From: Haemophilus aegyptius
GTDB lineage: Bacteria > Pseudomonadota > Gammaproteobacteria > Enterobacterales > Pasteurellaceae
Direction: 5' to 3'
Assembly: GCF_900475885.1 (NCBI RefSeq)
Contig: NZ_LS483429.1
Coordinates: 1,736,001 to 1,800,000, forward strand
Length of the DNA: 64,000 nt
The notes beneath the pieces are model-generated. The model was not told the origin of the DNA, made no database searches, and was given only the letters and a program-made list of their open reading frames with translations. The position numbers and the translations under genes are program-made. The stretch's first letter is position 1. Every line of letters starts with the position of its first letter. This document shows, in pieces, positions 1 to 9,625 of the stretch.

Positions 1-689
1 GGATCAATTTCACGTGCAAAAGCATTCAAATAAATTTGAACAATATCGTCTGCTTTTGTTTGCGTTAAACGACGAATGGCTAAATTATAGCGTTTTGTAA
101 GCTTTGCTTTGATTTCTGACCATTTTTTATCTTTTAATTTAAGATTAATAATGTCATTTTTTACGCGAGCATCCCAAAGTTTATTCGCATCAGCTTCAGT
201 TTGTGGCGCAGCCGCTTTTTCACGATCAATTTCAATTTGATCTTGACCATTTAAATCAGGCTCTTTATCTAATAAAGATAACGCATAAGTATAACGTTCA
301 TAGCGACGTTTCATCATTACATCATAAATGTCAAACGCCGCAGAAAGATCGCCTTGATTCAATTGTTCATCTAACTTAGTACCATATTTTTGACGAAGTT
401 CGTCTATATCAGACTGCAAAAAAGTATTGTGGCTAAAATCTAAATTTTTAATATAACGATCAAAAATTTTCTCGGAAAAATCATCATCTAATTTAATCTT
501 ACGATAATGGGATTGAGTTAATCTTGTCGTTGCACGCTTAGTTGCCAACTGGCTTTCTTCACTTATCGCTGGAATACTAATGTCACTTGGTTTTAATGTA
601 GGTTGTACAGCAAATGCAGGAATTGCTCCGCTCAAACACACCGATAACCACGCATAACAAATCACATTTTTTGACATTTTAAATTTCAT
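1..689 (-). CDS. prc: Tail-specific protease Prc, N-terminal part (gene runs off the window)
   Basis: Periplasmic C-terminal processing protease that degrades or trims periplasmic and lipoprotein substrates. The reading frame is open from an ATG at 689 to the window edge, about 229 codons, so only the N-terminal part is present; the PDZ domain and catalytic Ser/Lys lie outside. The start reads MKFKMSKNVICYAWLSVC, a basic-hydrophobic signal peptide ending near PAFA, followed by the helical Prc N-terminal domain (ATTRLTQSHYRKIKLDDDFS, then a KNLDFSHNTFLQSDIDEL stretch). This domain and its position next to proQ match the prc-proQ arrangement of gamma-proteobacteria. proQ lies just upstream on the same strand (27 bases), so the two are probably co-transcribed. 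The family call rests on recognition of the N-terminal domain only. Confidence 0.85.
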   Translation of the reverse strand, partial: MKFKMSKNVICYAWLSVCLSGAIPAFAVQPTLKPSDISIPAISEESQLATKRATTRLTQSHYRKIKLDDDFSEKIFDRYIKNLDFSHNTFLQSDIDELRQKYGTKLDEQLNQGDLSAAFDIYDVMMKRRYERYTYALSLLDKEPDLNGQDQIEIDREKAAAPQTEADANKLWDARVKNDIINLKLKDKKWSEIKAKLTKRYNLAIRRLTQTKADDIVQIYLNAFAREID

Positions 690-716
690 AACCATTTCCG
701 AGTCAATTTTTATTTA

Positions 717-1355
717 TTAAGCAAATAAACGATCTGCAGCAACGTTCATAATCAAACCATTTTCCAGTTCAACACGTGCTGAATCTTTTAATACTTCTAC
801 CACTATTGCTTTTTTAGCATTATCTCCAGCTTTAACTTTCACAACAGAACCAACAGAAATTTGTGAAAAATCAACCGCACTTAGTGATAATTTACTCTCT
901 TTTTTAAGGTTTTTATTCGCAGGTTTACGCAGATGCTTTTTTTGTTGTGCTTTTTTAGCTGCAGCTTCTGCTTTACGTTTTTCCGCAAAACGCGCTTTCG
1001 CTTCAGCAAGTTGCTGTGCAGCGTGAGCAACGTGTTCTGCATCTAATACACCCGCAGGATTACCCTGTAAATCAACACGCACTGCACCTTCACGACAGCC
1101 ATATAAATAACGCCAATTTGATGTGTATTGGCGAAGAGCCTGACGCAATTGGGTTTTACTTACGCGTTCATCATCTTGTAATGCTTCAGCTAAATCTTGA
1201 AATAAACCTATTTTTAATGGTTTTGCTTCGCCCTCTAAAACAAAGCAAAGAGGAAATTTTTCTGCTAAATAAGTAATGATAGCTTTTGCGTTGGTTAATT
1301 TTTGCACTTCCGTTTGCACATCTGTAACTTGAGATGATAATTGTATGTCAGTCAT
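717..1355 (-). CDS. proQ: RNA chaperone ProQ
   Basis: FinO/ProQ-family RNA-binding protein of 212 residues that binds structured small RNAs and mRNA 3' ends. Residues about 15-125 form the FinO-like domain (for example AIITYLAEKFPLCF and LRQALRQYTSNWRYLYG). A lysine/alanine-rich linker (about 115-155) follows, then a small Tudor-like C-terminal domain (VGSVVKVKAGDNAKKAIVVE). Length and domain order fit E. coli ProQ (232 residues), with a shorter linker. The ATG at 1355 is followed directly by MTDIQLSSQ. The gene precedes prc on the same strand, the usual arrangement. Nothing looks broken. Confidence 0.93.
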   Translation of the reverse strand: MTDIQLSSQVTDVQTEVQKLTNAKAIITYLAEKFPLCFVLEGEAKPLKIGLFQDLAEALQDDERVSKTQLRQALRQYTSNWRYLYGCREGAVRVDLQGNPAGVLDAEHVAHAAQQLAEAKARFAEKRKAEAAAKKAQQKKHLRKPANKNLKKESKLSLSAVDFSQISVGSVVKVKAGDNAKKAIVVEVLKDSARVELENGLIMNVAADRLFA

Positions 1356-1539
1356 AGTTATATCCTTGAGGCTATTAATAAAATAAAGATTTGCTTAGTT
1401 TATCGCACTTTTTACAAAATTAACAACGGATCCCGTTATGCTGAATAAATTTCACACAAAAATAACGCCAAGACTTCACAAATACGTTAAAACAACGATA
1501 GAATGGCGCGTTTTTGATTTATAAAGAAAGACCACAAGC

Positions 1540-2790
1540 GTGCCTAAAACAAAGCTAACTTCGCCTCCATTTAAAATTTTAAAATGCACAGAATGTGATG
1601 CTTGCATTAACGTGCCTTCTATTCTTCAATCAAATGAACAAGCCGAATGCCCACGTTGTCATCATCTATTAGAAAGTAGTACGAGGTGGTCATTACATCG
1701 TTGTGCAATGATTGCATTATCTATTTTGATATTAATGCCTTTTTCCTTGAATTACCCCTTATTAAGTTTACATTTATTGGGTATTAAAATTGATGCCTCT
1801 ATTTGGGATGGCATTTGGAAAATGGCAGTGGGTGGTTATGAATACACTGCGTTTATGATCTTTATTTGTGCAGTAGTAATGCCGATTACGTTTGCACTTT
1901 TAGTGATTATGCTTTGGCTGGCTAAGATTTTTCAGATAAAACCTCGTAGTGTTTTACTATTTCTTGGTTACATTAAAGCTTGGGTAATGTTTGATGTTTA
2001 TTTAGTGGCACTCGGAGTAACCATATTTAAAGTACGCGAATATGCAACATTAGAAATTAATATTTATTTAATTCCTTTTATTTTTACCGCACTTTTAACT
2101 ACGTTGCTTTTTATCAAACTTAATCTTTCCGCCTTATGGCAGGAATTTTATCCTGAATGCACTTCAGTTTATACAAAACAAGCTGTTGAATTATGTCCTG
2201 CTTGCCACTACACCTTTACGCAAAAATCTATCTATTACGATCATCAACAAAAGATTTGTTGTCCCCGCTGCCAATCGCCTCTTAATACATCGGATAAGCT
2301 AAAATTACAAGCAACTTGGGCAACCTTAATTGCAGGGATTATTATGCTTTTTCCTGCAAATATATTACCTATATCTGGCATTTATTTAACAGGCGCATTA
2401 TCTGAAGATACTTTAATTTCTGGGGTTATTTCATTTGTTAAATCAGGTAGTTATTTTGTTGCTTTTGTTGTATTTTTTGCCAGTATTTTCGTGCCTATCA
2501 GCAAAATTTTTATTATGCTTTACTTACTTGCTTGCGTGCATTTTAAATGGCAACATTCTATTAAATGGCAAATGCGTTTATTGCATCTAGTACATTTTGT
2601 TGGACGCTGGTCTATGCTTGATTTATTTGTATTAGCCTTAATGATGTCGCTTGTCACACGCGGAGAAATCATTAATTTTACCGTAGGGCCAGGCGCATTT
2701 TATTTTGGTGCAGCCGTATTTTGCACTATGCTTTCCACCTCACAATTTGATAGCAAATTAATTTGGAAAATTTATGACAGAGAAAAATAA
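1540..2790 (+). CDS. letA: LetA/PqiA-type inner-membrane protein, partner of the MCE protein LetB
   Basis: Inner-membrane component of a lipid-transport bridge. The 416 residues carry two zinc-ribbon-like cysteine clusters, CTECDACINV...CPRCHHLL near residues 16-45 and CPACHYTFTQ...CCPRCQSPL near 224-250. Each is followed by a block of hydrophobic segments (about residues 55-200 and 260-400), the duplicated PqiA architecture. The start is GTG at 1540. The 3' end overlaps letB by 17 bases, so the two are translationally coupled. The partner has seven MCE domains, which identifies this pair as LetAB (YebS/YebT) rather than PqiAB, whose PqiB has three. A functional link to outer-membrane lipid homeostasis is known for the family; the substrate is not evident here. 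Confidence 0.85.
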   Translation: MPKTKLTSPPFKILKCTECDACINVPSILQSNEQAECPRCHHLLESSTRWSLHRCAMIALSILILMPFSLNYPLLSLHLLGIKIDASIWDGIWKMAVGGYEYTAFMIFICAVVMPITFALLVIMLWLAKIFQIKPRSVLLFLGYIKAWVMFDVYLVALGVTIFKVREYATLEINIYLIPFIFTALLTTLLFIKLNLSALWQEFYPECTSVYTKQAVELCPACHYTFTQKSIYYDHQQKICCPRCQSPLNTSDKLKLQATWATLIAGIIMLFPANILPISGIYLTGALSEDTLISGVISFVKSGSYFVAFVVFFASIFVPISKIFIMLYLLACVHFKWQHSIKWQMRLLHLVHFVGRWSMLDLFVLALMMSLVTRGEIINFTVGPGAFYFGAAVFCTMLSTSQFDSKLIWKIYDREK

Positions 2791-5425
2791 TTCCTCCTCA
2801 ATAGAAGAAAAATATCAAGAAATAACGGCGAACTTACGTAAAACCAAACGCATTTCGGCTTTTTGGCTATTGCCTTTTATCGCATTATGTATTGGGGCAA
2901 TTTTATTCTTCCAAATTGTGAAAGAACGCGGTACTAGCATTACGATTACTTTTACCAATGGTTCAGGTATCGTTGCGGATAAAACTCAAATTCGTTATCA
3001 AGGATTACAAATTGGCATAGTAAAAGAAGTTCATTTCACTGATAACCTGCAAAAAGTGGAAGTTGTAGCCAATATCAATCCTGAAGCATCAAGTATTTTG
3101 CGTGAAAATACAAAATTCTGGCTTGTTCAACCAAATGTTTCTCTTGCTGGCATTTCAGGATTAGATTCTCTCGTGTCAGGTAATTACATTACTCTTCAAC
3201 CGGGTGATGGCGATCGTGAAGATGAATTTATAGCAGAAGAACAAGGCCCTATTGCACAAGTTTCCGCAGGAGATTTATTGATTCACTTAATTTCTGATGA
3301 TTTAGGTTCGATTTCTATTGGTGCGTCTGTGTATTTTAAAAAATTACCTGTAGGAAAAATCTATGATTACCGTATTAATAAAAACAGTAAAGTAGAAATA
3401 GATGTGGTCATTGATAAAGCCTATGCCAAGTTTGTGAAAAAAGATTCACGCTTTTGGAATATTAGTAGCATTAACGCGAACATTAGTCCATCAGGCTTAA
3501 ACCTAAATGTAGAAAGTTTAAATGCCGTTGTACAAGGGGCGGTTTCTTTTGACTCTCCCGCTGACAGCCCAAAAGCAGATGAAAATAGTCATTTCACGCT
3601 CTATACCAATTTAAAAGCGGCTAAACGTGGGATGGAAATTAAGGTAACAATTCCTGCCTCTTCCGCTCTTATTGCAGGGCAAACGGAAGTTTATTCTCAA
3701 GATAATGCTATAGGGATTCTCGCCAAGCTAAGTGCGGTAGAAAATAACGATGAAATTTTAGAGGGCAGTTTATTGATAGATCCAAACCAAGCCTCTTTGT
3801 TTAAAGCGAATAGCAAAATTGTCCTACGCAATAAAAAAATGGATCTTGGCAATTTATCAGAGCCAAAAAAATTCTTTCGTGGCGAATATTTTGATGTGAT
3901 TGCGGGAGACGGCGAAACTAAACATCAATTTAACGTGATTAAAGAAAATGAATTATTACTCAATGCGCCTAACACGTTAGTTTTAACCCTTACTGCGCCA
4001 GAAAATTATGGTGTAAACGAAGGGCAAAATGTGTTTTATAACAATATGATAATTGGGCAAATTGTTTCACAAACAATAGATGTAAATGGCGTACAATTTA
4101 AAGCAGCAATTGCCTCTGAATACCGCAATTTAATTCACGAAGATACACAATTTGTGGCAGCAACCAATTTTGATATAAGCGTTGGATTAGATGGATTGCG
4201 TTTTGAATCCGCGACACCAGAAAAATGGTTACAAGGCGGCGTTCGAGTGCTGGCAAAACAAGGTCAGGGAAAAGCTAAAACCAGTTATCCGCTTTATCAA
4301 AATATCAGCAATGCTGAACATGGCATCACAGGAAATATTCTTACGCGAACGATAACCTTACACACCCAAACCTTACCAAGCATTGATAAAGGCTCTCTTG
4401 TACTATATCGTCAATTTGAAGTAGGAAAAATTTTAAGTATTAAACCTAAAACAAATAACTTTGATGTAGACATTTATATTTATCCTGCTTATCAACATTT
4501 ATTGACAGATAAAAGCCGTTTTTGGGTAGAAAGTGCAGCAAAAATAGATGTAACTCCAAAAGGCATTAGTATTCAAGCAACGCCACTTGCACGCTCCTTA
4601 AAAGGAGCAATTGGCTTTGATAATGGCGGTTCGGGCAATAATCGAACACTTTATGCAAATGAAAGTTATGCAAAATCCATTGGGTTTGTAATTACGTTAA
4701 TCACAGATGATGCAACTAATCTTAGCAAAGGAATGAATCTGCGCTATCTTGGTTTAGATGTGGGGCAAATTGACAGTATTCAGCTTGATGCAAAAGCAAA
4801 ACGCATCACTGCAAAAGCCCTAATAAATCCAAATTATATGAATATAATTGCAAAAGAAGGGGCTAATTTTACGATAATCTCGCCACAAATTTCGGCAGGC
4901 GGAATAGATAACCTTGATAGTTTATTACAGCCTTATATTGATATTGATATTGAAATTGGTAATGGAAACACAAAAACACAATTTAATTTAGCGCAAACGG
5001 CACCACAGCGTAATAAATTTAGCAATGGCACGCCGTTTATTTTAGAAACGCGTGATGCGATGAATTTAAGTGAAGGTTCGCCAATTCTTTATCGAGGTGT
5101 AGAAGTTGGCACAGTGAAGAAATTTGAACTTAATAGTCTTGGTGATCGTGTGTTAGTGCATATTGCCATTATGCCGAAATATAGCCATCTTGTTCGACAA
5201 AACACAGAATTTTGGATCGCATCAGGCTACGACTTTAGCTTAGGCTGGAAAGGTGCGGTATTTAATACGGGTAGCGTTCAGCAGTTGCTAAAAGGTGGGA
5301 TTTCTTTCTCCACACCAGCAGAAAAAGAAATTCAACCGCAAGCGCAGCCCAACAAACGTTTCTTGCTTCAAATAAACCGCCCTGAAGAAGTACAAACTTG
5401 GGGAAGTGGCGCGTTATCAAAATAA
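2774..5425 (+). CDS. letB: LetB, seven-MCE-domain periplasmic lipid-transport tunnel protein
   Basis: Periplasm-spanning MCE protein that forms a hexameric tunnel for phospholipids between the two membranes. It has 883 residues, close to E. coli LetB (877). One N-terminal membrane anchor (about residues 28-48, AFWLLPFIALCIGAILFF) is followed by seven MCE repeats beginning near residues 54, 166, 277, 397, 523, 635 and 757. They are recognisable by recurrent signatures such as IRYQGLQIGIVKEV, VYFKKLPVGKI, VLYRQFEVGKI, LRYLGLDVGQI and ILYRGVEVGTV. The gene overlaps letA. A hairpin terminator follows at 5444-5473. Confidence 0.9.
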   Translation: MTEKNNSSSIEEKYQEITANLRKTKRISAFWLLPFIALCIGAILFFQIVKERGTSITITFTNGSGIVADKTQIRYQGLQIGIVKEVHFTDNLQKVEVVANINPEASSILRENTKFWLVQPNVSLAGISGLDSLVSGNYITLQPGDGDREDEFIAEEQGPIAQVSAGDLLIHLISDDLGSISIGASVYFKKLPVGKIYDYRINKNSKVEIDVVIDKAYAKFVKKDSRFWNISSINANISPSGLNLNVESLNAVVQGAVSFDSPADSPKADENSHFTLYTNLKAAKRGMEIKVTIPASSALIAGQTEVYSQDNAIGILAKLSAVENNDEILEGSLLIDPNQASLFKANSKIVLRNKKMDLGNLSEPKKFFRGEYFDVIAGDGETKHQFNVIKENELLLNAPNTLVLTLTAPENYGVNEGQNVFYNNMIIGQIVSQTIDVNGVQFKAAIASEYRNLIHEDTQFVAATNFDISVGLDGLRFESATPEKWLQGGVRVLAKQGQGKAKTSYPLYQNISNAEHGITGNILTRTITLHTQTLPSIDKGSLVLYRQFEVGKILSIKPKTNNFDVDIYIYPAYQHLLTDKSRFWVESAAKIDVTPKGISIQATPLARSLKGAIGFDNGGSGNNRTLYANESYAKSIGFVITLITDDATNLSKGMNLRYLGLDVGQIDSIQLDAKAKRITAKALINPNYMNIIAKEGANFTIISPQISAGGIDNLDSLLQPYIDIDIEIGNGNTKTQFNLAQTAPQRNKFSNGTPFILETRDAMNLSEGSPILYRGVEVGTVKKFELNSLGDRVLVHIAIMPKYSHLVRQNTEFWIASGYDFSLGWKGAVFNTGSVQQLLKGGISFSTPAEKEIQPQAQPNKRFLLQINRPEEVQTWGSGALSK

Positions 5426-5443
5426 CATAAATGAAAATATTTA

Positions 5444-5473
5444 ATCTGCACCTTAATGAATTAGGGTGCAGAT
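5444..5473. terminator. Bidirectional terminator between letB and moaE
   Basis: A stem-loop with 13-base arms (5444-5456 and 5461-5473; one G-U pair) lies between the convergent ends of letB and moaE. The core ATCTGCACC...GGTGCAGAT reappears in a second hairpin at 55248-55293. Confidence 0.7.
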
Positions 5474-5479
5474 AAGCTA

Positions 5480-5932
5480 TTACCATTTTTCTAATGCTTC
5501 TTTATCACTCTCTCTTGCTTCAATCCAACGCTCGCCTTGATTGGTTTGTTCTTTTTTCCAAAATGGGGCTTTAGATTTTAAAACATCCATAATGAATTCA
5601 TTGGCGTGATAGGCATCTCCACGATGTGCGGAACTTACCCCCACTAAAACAATTTCATCGCCAGTTTGTAAAAGCCCAACACGATGAATTACCGATACAC
5701 GTTGAACATCCCAACGTGCTTTCGCCTGTTCTACAATTTCACGTAAGGCTTTTTCTGTCATTGCGGGATAATGTTCTAAATACAAACTAGATACTGCATC
5801 GCCTAAATTAAGATCGCGTACTTTACCCACAAAAATAACCGTTGCGCCAACCGAATGTAACTCAGAAAGCCATTGATAAACGGCATTTTGATCAAAAGGC
5901 TGTTCTTGTACCGCAATTTGAATATCCGTCAT
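5480..5932 (-). CDS. moaE: Molybdopterin synthase large subunit MoaE
   Basis: Catalytic subunit of molybdopterin synthase, which with MoaD thiocarboxylate inserts the two dithiolene sulfurs into cyclic pyranopterin monophosphate. The 150 residues match the usual length. Visible family features are AVYQWLSELHSVGATVIFVGKVRD at the N-terminus, YLEHYPAMTEKAL, the active-site region VSVIHRVGLL and SSAHRGDAY, and the conserved C-terminal KSKAPFWKKE with the catalytic lysines. It is the last gene of the minus-strand moaA-moaC-moaD-moaE group and abuts moaD with no gap. Confidence 0.95.
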   Translation of the reverse strand: MTDIQIAVQEQPFDQNAVYQWLSELHSVGATVIFVGKVRDLNLGDAVSSLYLEHYPAMTEKALREIVEQAKARWDVQRVSVIHRVGLLQTGDEIVLVGVSSAHRGDAYHANEFIMDVLKSKAPFWKKEQTNQGERWIEARESDKEALEKW

Positions 5933-6178
5933 TTAGCCCCCTGTTACCGGTGGGAAAAAGGCAATTTCATCGCCATTTTTTACCGCACTTTCTAAAGGCA
6001 TTAAGGTTTGATTAATTGCCACTAAAAGTTTACCTTTTTCCAGTGCCAATGCCCATTTATCGCCCTTTTGAGCAAGGTGTTCACGCACCGCTTCCGCAGT
6101 GGCAAAATTATCTTCTAATTGAATAGCATCAATGCCAATTAATTCACGAGTTTGAGCAAAAAATAAAACATTTAACAT
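5933..6178 (-). CDS. moaD: Molybdopterin synthase sulfur carrier MoaD
   Basis: Ubiquitin-fold sulfur carrier whose C-terminal Gly-Gly is adenylated and thiocarboxylated. The C-terminus FFPPVTGG shows the required GG. An upstream in-frame extension to 6217 exists, but I chose the ATG at 6178 (MLNVLFFAQTREL) because a strong GGAGG ribosome site lies about 8 bases before it and the resulting 81 residues equal the family length. The gene starts one base beyond the end of moaC and abuts moaE, so translation is coupled across the operon. Confidence 0.93.
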   Translation of the reverse strand: MLNVLFFAQTRELIGIDAIQLEDNFATAEAVREHLAQKGDKWALALEKGKLLVAINQTLMPLESAVKNGDEIAFFPPVTGG

Positions 6179-6179
6179 C

Positions 6180-6662
6180 TTATTTTTCCTCCGCAATAAA
6201 ATGACCTGATTTTCCACCGCTCTTTTCTAACAAGCGAACGTGCTCAATCACAATGTCTTTCTGCACAGCTTTACACATGTCGTAAATGGTTAAGGCTGCT
6301 ACGCTTGCGGCAGTTAGTGCTTCCATTTCTACGCCAGTTTTTCCAGTTAATTTGCAAAGAGATTGAATGCGAACTTGGTTGGTTTCAAGTAACGGTTCTA
6401 AATTCACTTCTACTTTAGAAAGTAACAATGGATGGCAAAGTGGGATAAGCTCCCAAGTGCGTTTTGCGGCTTGAATACCCGCAATACGAGCAGTAGCAAA
6501 TACATCGCCTTTGTGATGTTTACCTTCCACGATCATGGAAAGAGTTTCTTTTGACATAGTTACAATGGCTTCGGCACGAGCTTCACGAACAGTTTCCGCT
6601 TTAGCAGAAACATCCACCATATTGGCTTCGCCTTGAGAATTGATATGTGTAAATGTAGTCAT
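6180..6662 (-). CDS. moaC: Cyclic pyranopterin monophosphate synthase MoaC
   Basis: Acts with MoaA to convert GTP-derived 3',8-cyclo-GTP to cyclic pyranopterin monophosphate. The 160 residues fit MoaC (161 in E. coli). Motifs include [20 protein letters not shown], the [13 protein letters not shown] segment, the [21 protein letters not shown] core and the C-terminal [12 protein letters not shown]. It lies 91 bases downstream of moaA on the same strand. The gap holds an uptake signal and a small AGATGAAT...ATTCATCT hairpin (6720-6741). Confidence 0.95.
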
Positions 6663-6753
6663 AATATAATAAAAGTGCGGTTAAAATATTGAATGTTTTA
6701 AATAAGCGACAAAAGGAAGCAGATGAATATTACCATTCATCTCACTTTGCTTT

Positions 6754-7767
6754 TTAGCCACCAATAGAAGCTAAATGATTTCTTACACCAGTATCACCGA
6801 TATGCAAATAATGATGTTCACGTTTGCCTTGAAGTGCGGCAAAAATACGAGCCTGTAAAATACCTTGCAGTTCGTGCGACTGCAATAAATCACGTAATTC
6901 AATGCCTTCTTCGCCAAATAAACAAAGATGAAGTTTACCTTTTGCTGACACTCTTAAACGATTGCAACTTGCGCAGAAATTCTTCTCATAAGGCATAATT
7001 AAGCCAATTTCGCCTGCATAATCAGGATGCGTGAATACTTTAGCAGGACCATCAGTGTGAGATTTATGCTGTAATGTCCAACCATTTTTCAGCAATTTAT
7101 CCGCTAATACTTGTCCTGAAAGATGGAATTTATCAAAGAAACTATCCATTTCGCCCGTTTGCATCAACTCAATAAAGCGCATTTGAATTGGGCGATCTTT
7201 AACCCAAGCGAGAAATTGTTCAAATTCTTTATCATTCAGATTTTTCATTAAAACTGAATTGACTTTAACTTTGTTGTAGCCCATTTCAAATGCACGATCG
7301 ATACCACGCATCACGTCATCAAATTTATTGATGCCTGTAATTTGATGGAACATTTTTGGATCTAAGCTATCAACACTGACGTTAATAGACGTAATCCCTG
7401 CTTGCTTCCAATCAGCCACATCTTTTGCCATGCGATAGCCGTTTGTCGTGACGGCTAATTGACGAATGCCATCAATGTTAGCAATGCTTTCAGCAATAGA
7501 AATAAAATCTTTGCGTAAAGTCGGTTCGCCACCCGTTAAACGGATTTTCTCTGTGCCCATTTCAGCAAAGGCTTGAGCAAGATGGGTGATTTCTTTTAAG
7601 GTTAAGAAACTTGGTTTGTTAGCTTCGGGTTGATAACCATCAGGTAAACAATAGGTACAACGAAAATTACACTGATCGGTAATCGACAGTCGTAGATAGT
7701 AATATTGACGTTGGAAAGGATCGACTAAGCGAGACTCTCCCACGTTCTTGATAGGAATGGATTGCAT
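6754..7767 (-). CDS. moaA: GTP 3',8-cyclase MoaA (radical SAM)
   Basis: First enzyme of molybdenum cofactor synthesis. Of its 337 residues, the N-terminal radical-SAM motif is [10 protein letters not shown] (CX3CX2C, about residues 33-42), followed by the SAM-binding [10 protein letters not shown]. The C-terminal second cluster is [20 protein letters not shown] (CX2CX13C). The protein ends in Gly-Gly (SIGG), a functional MoaA feature. The start ATG at 7767 directly follows a leader that resembles the Moco riboswitch of E. coli moaA. Four moa genes follow in one direction without moaB. Confidence 0.96.
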   Translation of the reverse strand: MQSIPIKNVGESRLVDPFQRQYYYLRLSITDQCNFRCTYCLPDGYQPEANKPSFLTLKEITHLAQAFAEMGTEKIRLTGGEPTLRKDFISIAESIANIDGIRQLAVTTNGYRMAKDVADWKQAGITSINVSVDSLDPKMFHQITGINKFDDVMRGIDRAFEMGYNKVKVNSVLMKNLNDKEFEQFLAWVKDRPIQMRFIELMQTGEMDSFFDKFHLSGQVLADKLLKNGWTLQHKSHTDGPAKVFTHPDYAGEIGLIMPYEKNFCASCNRLRVSAKGKLHLCLFGEEGIELRDLLQSHELQGILQARIFAALQGKREHHYLHIGDTGVRNHLASIGG

Positions 7768-7771
7768 TTTA

Positions 7772-7868
7772 CACCTTTCTAAATATGGAGAGGATAAACC
7801 GTTTCCAGCGTATCCCTGAATAACGTACCGCGTTATTGGCTTGCCACCGTATTTTTTTTGTGAAACTT
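7772..7868 (-). promoter_or_regulatory. Probable molybdenum cofactor (MOCO) riboswitch in the moaA leader
   Basis: Read on the minus strand, the leader contains ATACGGTGGCAAGCC, a hairpin AATAACG-TACC-GCGTTATT, CAGGGATACGCTGGAAACGG and, just before the ATG, ATATTTAGAAAGGTGTAAA. From memory the E. coli moaA leader has a similar end (GTATCTGGAAAGGTGTACATG) and an ACGGTG...CACCAGGGCGAAGG core, so this is probably the same RNA class. In E. coli it represses moaA when cofactor is plentiful. The identity rests on partial similarity and position; a covariance search with the MOCO model would decide. Confidence 0.65.
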
Positions 7869-8036
7869 AGGCTAAACAAGCTCGGAGTTATGCGTTAAAT
7901 TTGATTTGTCGTCATTCTAAAAGATTTCACTTCATAAACACAATCAATAATATTAATGAAAATCAGTATTTTCCTAAATTCTTAAAAATCAATTATATAA
8001 AAAAATACATAATGAATTTGAGATCGACAAATTAAT

Positions 8037-8060
8037 GATAATGATGATCTTTTCATTATG
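8037..8060. promoter_or_regulatory. Weak Fur-box-like palindrome upstream of the moaA leader
   Basis: GATAATGATGATCTTTTCATTATG resembles part of the Fur consensus (GATAATGAT plus CATTAT) but the halves are not correctly spaced. The surrounding 7870-8077 stretch is AT-rich, without a convincing ORF, and probably carries the moaA promoter. Confidence 0.2.
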
Positions 8061-8077
8061 ATTTTTACCCAAAAAAT

Positions 8078-8122
8078 AACCGCACTTTAATCTATTCCGA
8101 AAAACAAACTAAAGTGCGGTTA
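8078..8122 (-). terminator. rnpB terminator made of an inverted uptake-signal pair
   Basis: AACCGCACTTT (8078-8088) and AAAGTGCGGTT (8112-8122) form an 11-base stem 16 bases past the rnpB 3' end. On the minus strand it is followed by a T-rich run. Confidence 0.75.
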
Positions 8123-8138
8123 TTTCCACAAAAATTTT

Positions 8139-8510
<372 letters not shown>

Positions 8511-8516
8511 GCGCGT

Positions 8517-8545
8517 AGTATAGGGGCAATCATTAGTGCGGTCAA
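8517..8545 (-). promoter_or_regulatory. Sigma-70 promoter of rnpB
   Basis: On the minus strand, -35 TTGACC and -10 TATACT are separated by exactly 17 bases. The expected start, seven bases after the -10, coincides with the rnpB 5' end near 8510. The -35 overlaps an uptake-signal sequence. Confidence 0.8.
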
Positions 8546-8680
8546 TAAAATCCCCAATTTTAGATATAGCTCGTCAATCTTATAAACAATAATGCCTCGC
8601 TTGCATCGAATTTTTCATTCGTATTTTTTTATGATTCCGCTAAAATAACGCCAATTTCAACCGCACTTTTAGGAAGAAAA

Positions 8681-9616
8681 ATGAACTATCTCCAAATTGC
8701 ACAGAATTCCCTTTCAGTGGAAAGCAACGCACTTTTACAACTCAGCCAACGTTTAGGCGAAGATTTTAATCAAGTCGTAAATTTAATTCTTGCTTGCAAA
8801 GGACGATTAGTCATCGGCGGAATAGGAAAATCGGGGTTAATCGGAAAAAAAATGGTGGCGACATTTGCCTCTACTGGCACACCAAGTTTCTTTTTACATC
8901 CGACAGAAGCCTTTCACGGCGATTTAGGTATGTTAAAACCAATTGATATTGTGATGTTAATTTCCTATAGTGGCGAAACCGATGATGTCAATAAACTCAT
9001 TCCAAGTTTAAAAAATTTCGGTAATAAAATTATTGCCGTGACGAGTAACAAAAATTCCACACTTGCACGCCATGCAGATTATGTTCTAGATATAACTGTT
9101 GAGCGTGAAGTCTGTCCGAATAATCTCGCACCAACAACCTCCGTACTTGTCACACTTGGCCTTGGCGATGCGCTTGCCGTATCACTTATTACTGCACGGA
9201 ATTTCCAACCAGCTGACTTTGCCAAATTCCATCCAGGTGGCAGTCTTGGTCGCCGTTTATTATGTAAAGTGAAAGATCAAATGCAAACTCACTTACCAAC
9301 AATTTTACCCACCACCAATTTTACTGACTGCCTCACAGCGATGAATGAAGGGCGAATGGGCGTTGCCTTGGTAATGGAAAACAAGCAACTTAAAGGCATT
9401 ATCACGGATGGCGATATTCGCCGCGCGCTTACAGCCAATGGTGCCGAAACGCTGAATAAAACAGCCAAAGATTTTATGACAAGTTCCCCAAAAACTATTC
9501 ATCAAGACGAATTTTTATCCAAAGCAGAAGACTTTATGAAAGCGAAAAAAATTCACTCACTAGTCGTTGTTAATGATGAAAATCACGTTGTGGGTTTAGT
9601 GGAATTTTCAAGCTAA
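8681..9616 (+). CDS. kdsD: D-arabinose 5-phosphate isomerase KdsD (KpsF/GutQ family)
   Basis: Makes D-arabinose 5-phosphate from ribulose 5-phosphate, the first step of KDO synthesis for lipooligosaccharide. The 311 residues comprise an N-terminal SIS domain (about 30-170; GRLVIGGIGKSGLIGKKMVATFASTGTPSFFLHP and ISYSGETDDV) and two CBS domains (about 200-311; GVALVMENKQLKGIITDGDIRRAL and HSLVVVNDENHVVGLVEF). The length is slightly below E. coli KdsD (328), short at the N-terminus as is usual in Pasteurellaceae. The start is preceded by AGGAAG. kdsC follows after nine bases, so one operon supplies two KDO enzymes. Confidence 0.93.
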   Translation: MNYLQIAQNSLSVESNALLQLSQRLGEDFNQVVNLILACKGRLVIGGIGKSGLIGKKMVATFASTGTPSFFLHPTEAFHGDLGMLKPIDIVMLISYSGETDDVNKLIPSLKNFGNKIIAVTSNKNSTLARHADYVLDITVEREVCPNNLAPTTSVLVTLGLGDALAVSLITARNFQPADFAKFHPGGSLGRRLLCKVKDQMQTHLPTILPTTNFTDCLTAMNEGRMGVALVMENKQLKGIITDGDIRRALTANGAETLNKTAKDFMTSSPKTIHQDEFLSKAEDFMKAKKIHSLVVVNDENHVVGLVEFSS

Positions 9617-9625
9617 GGAATTTCA

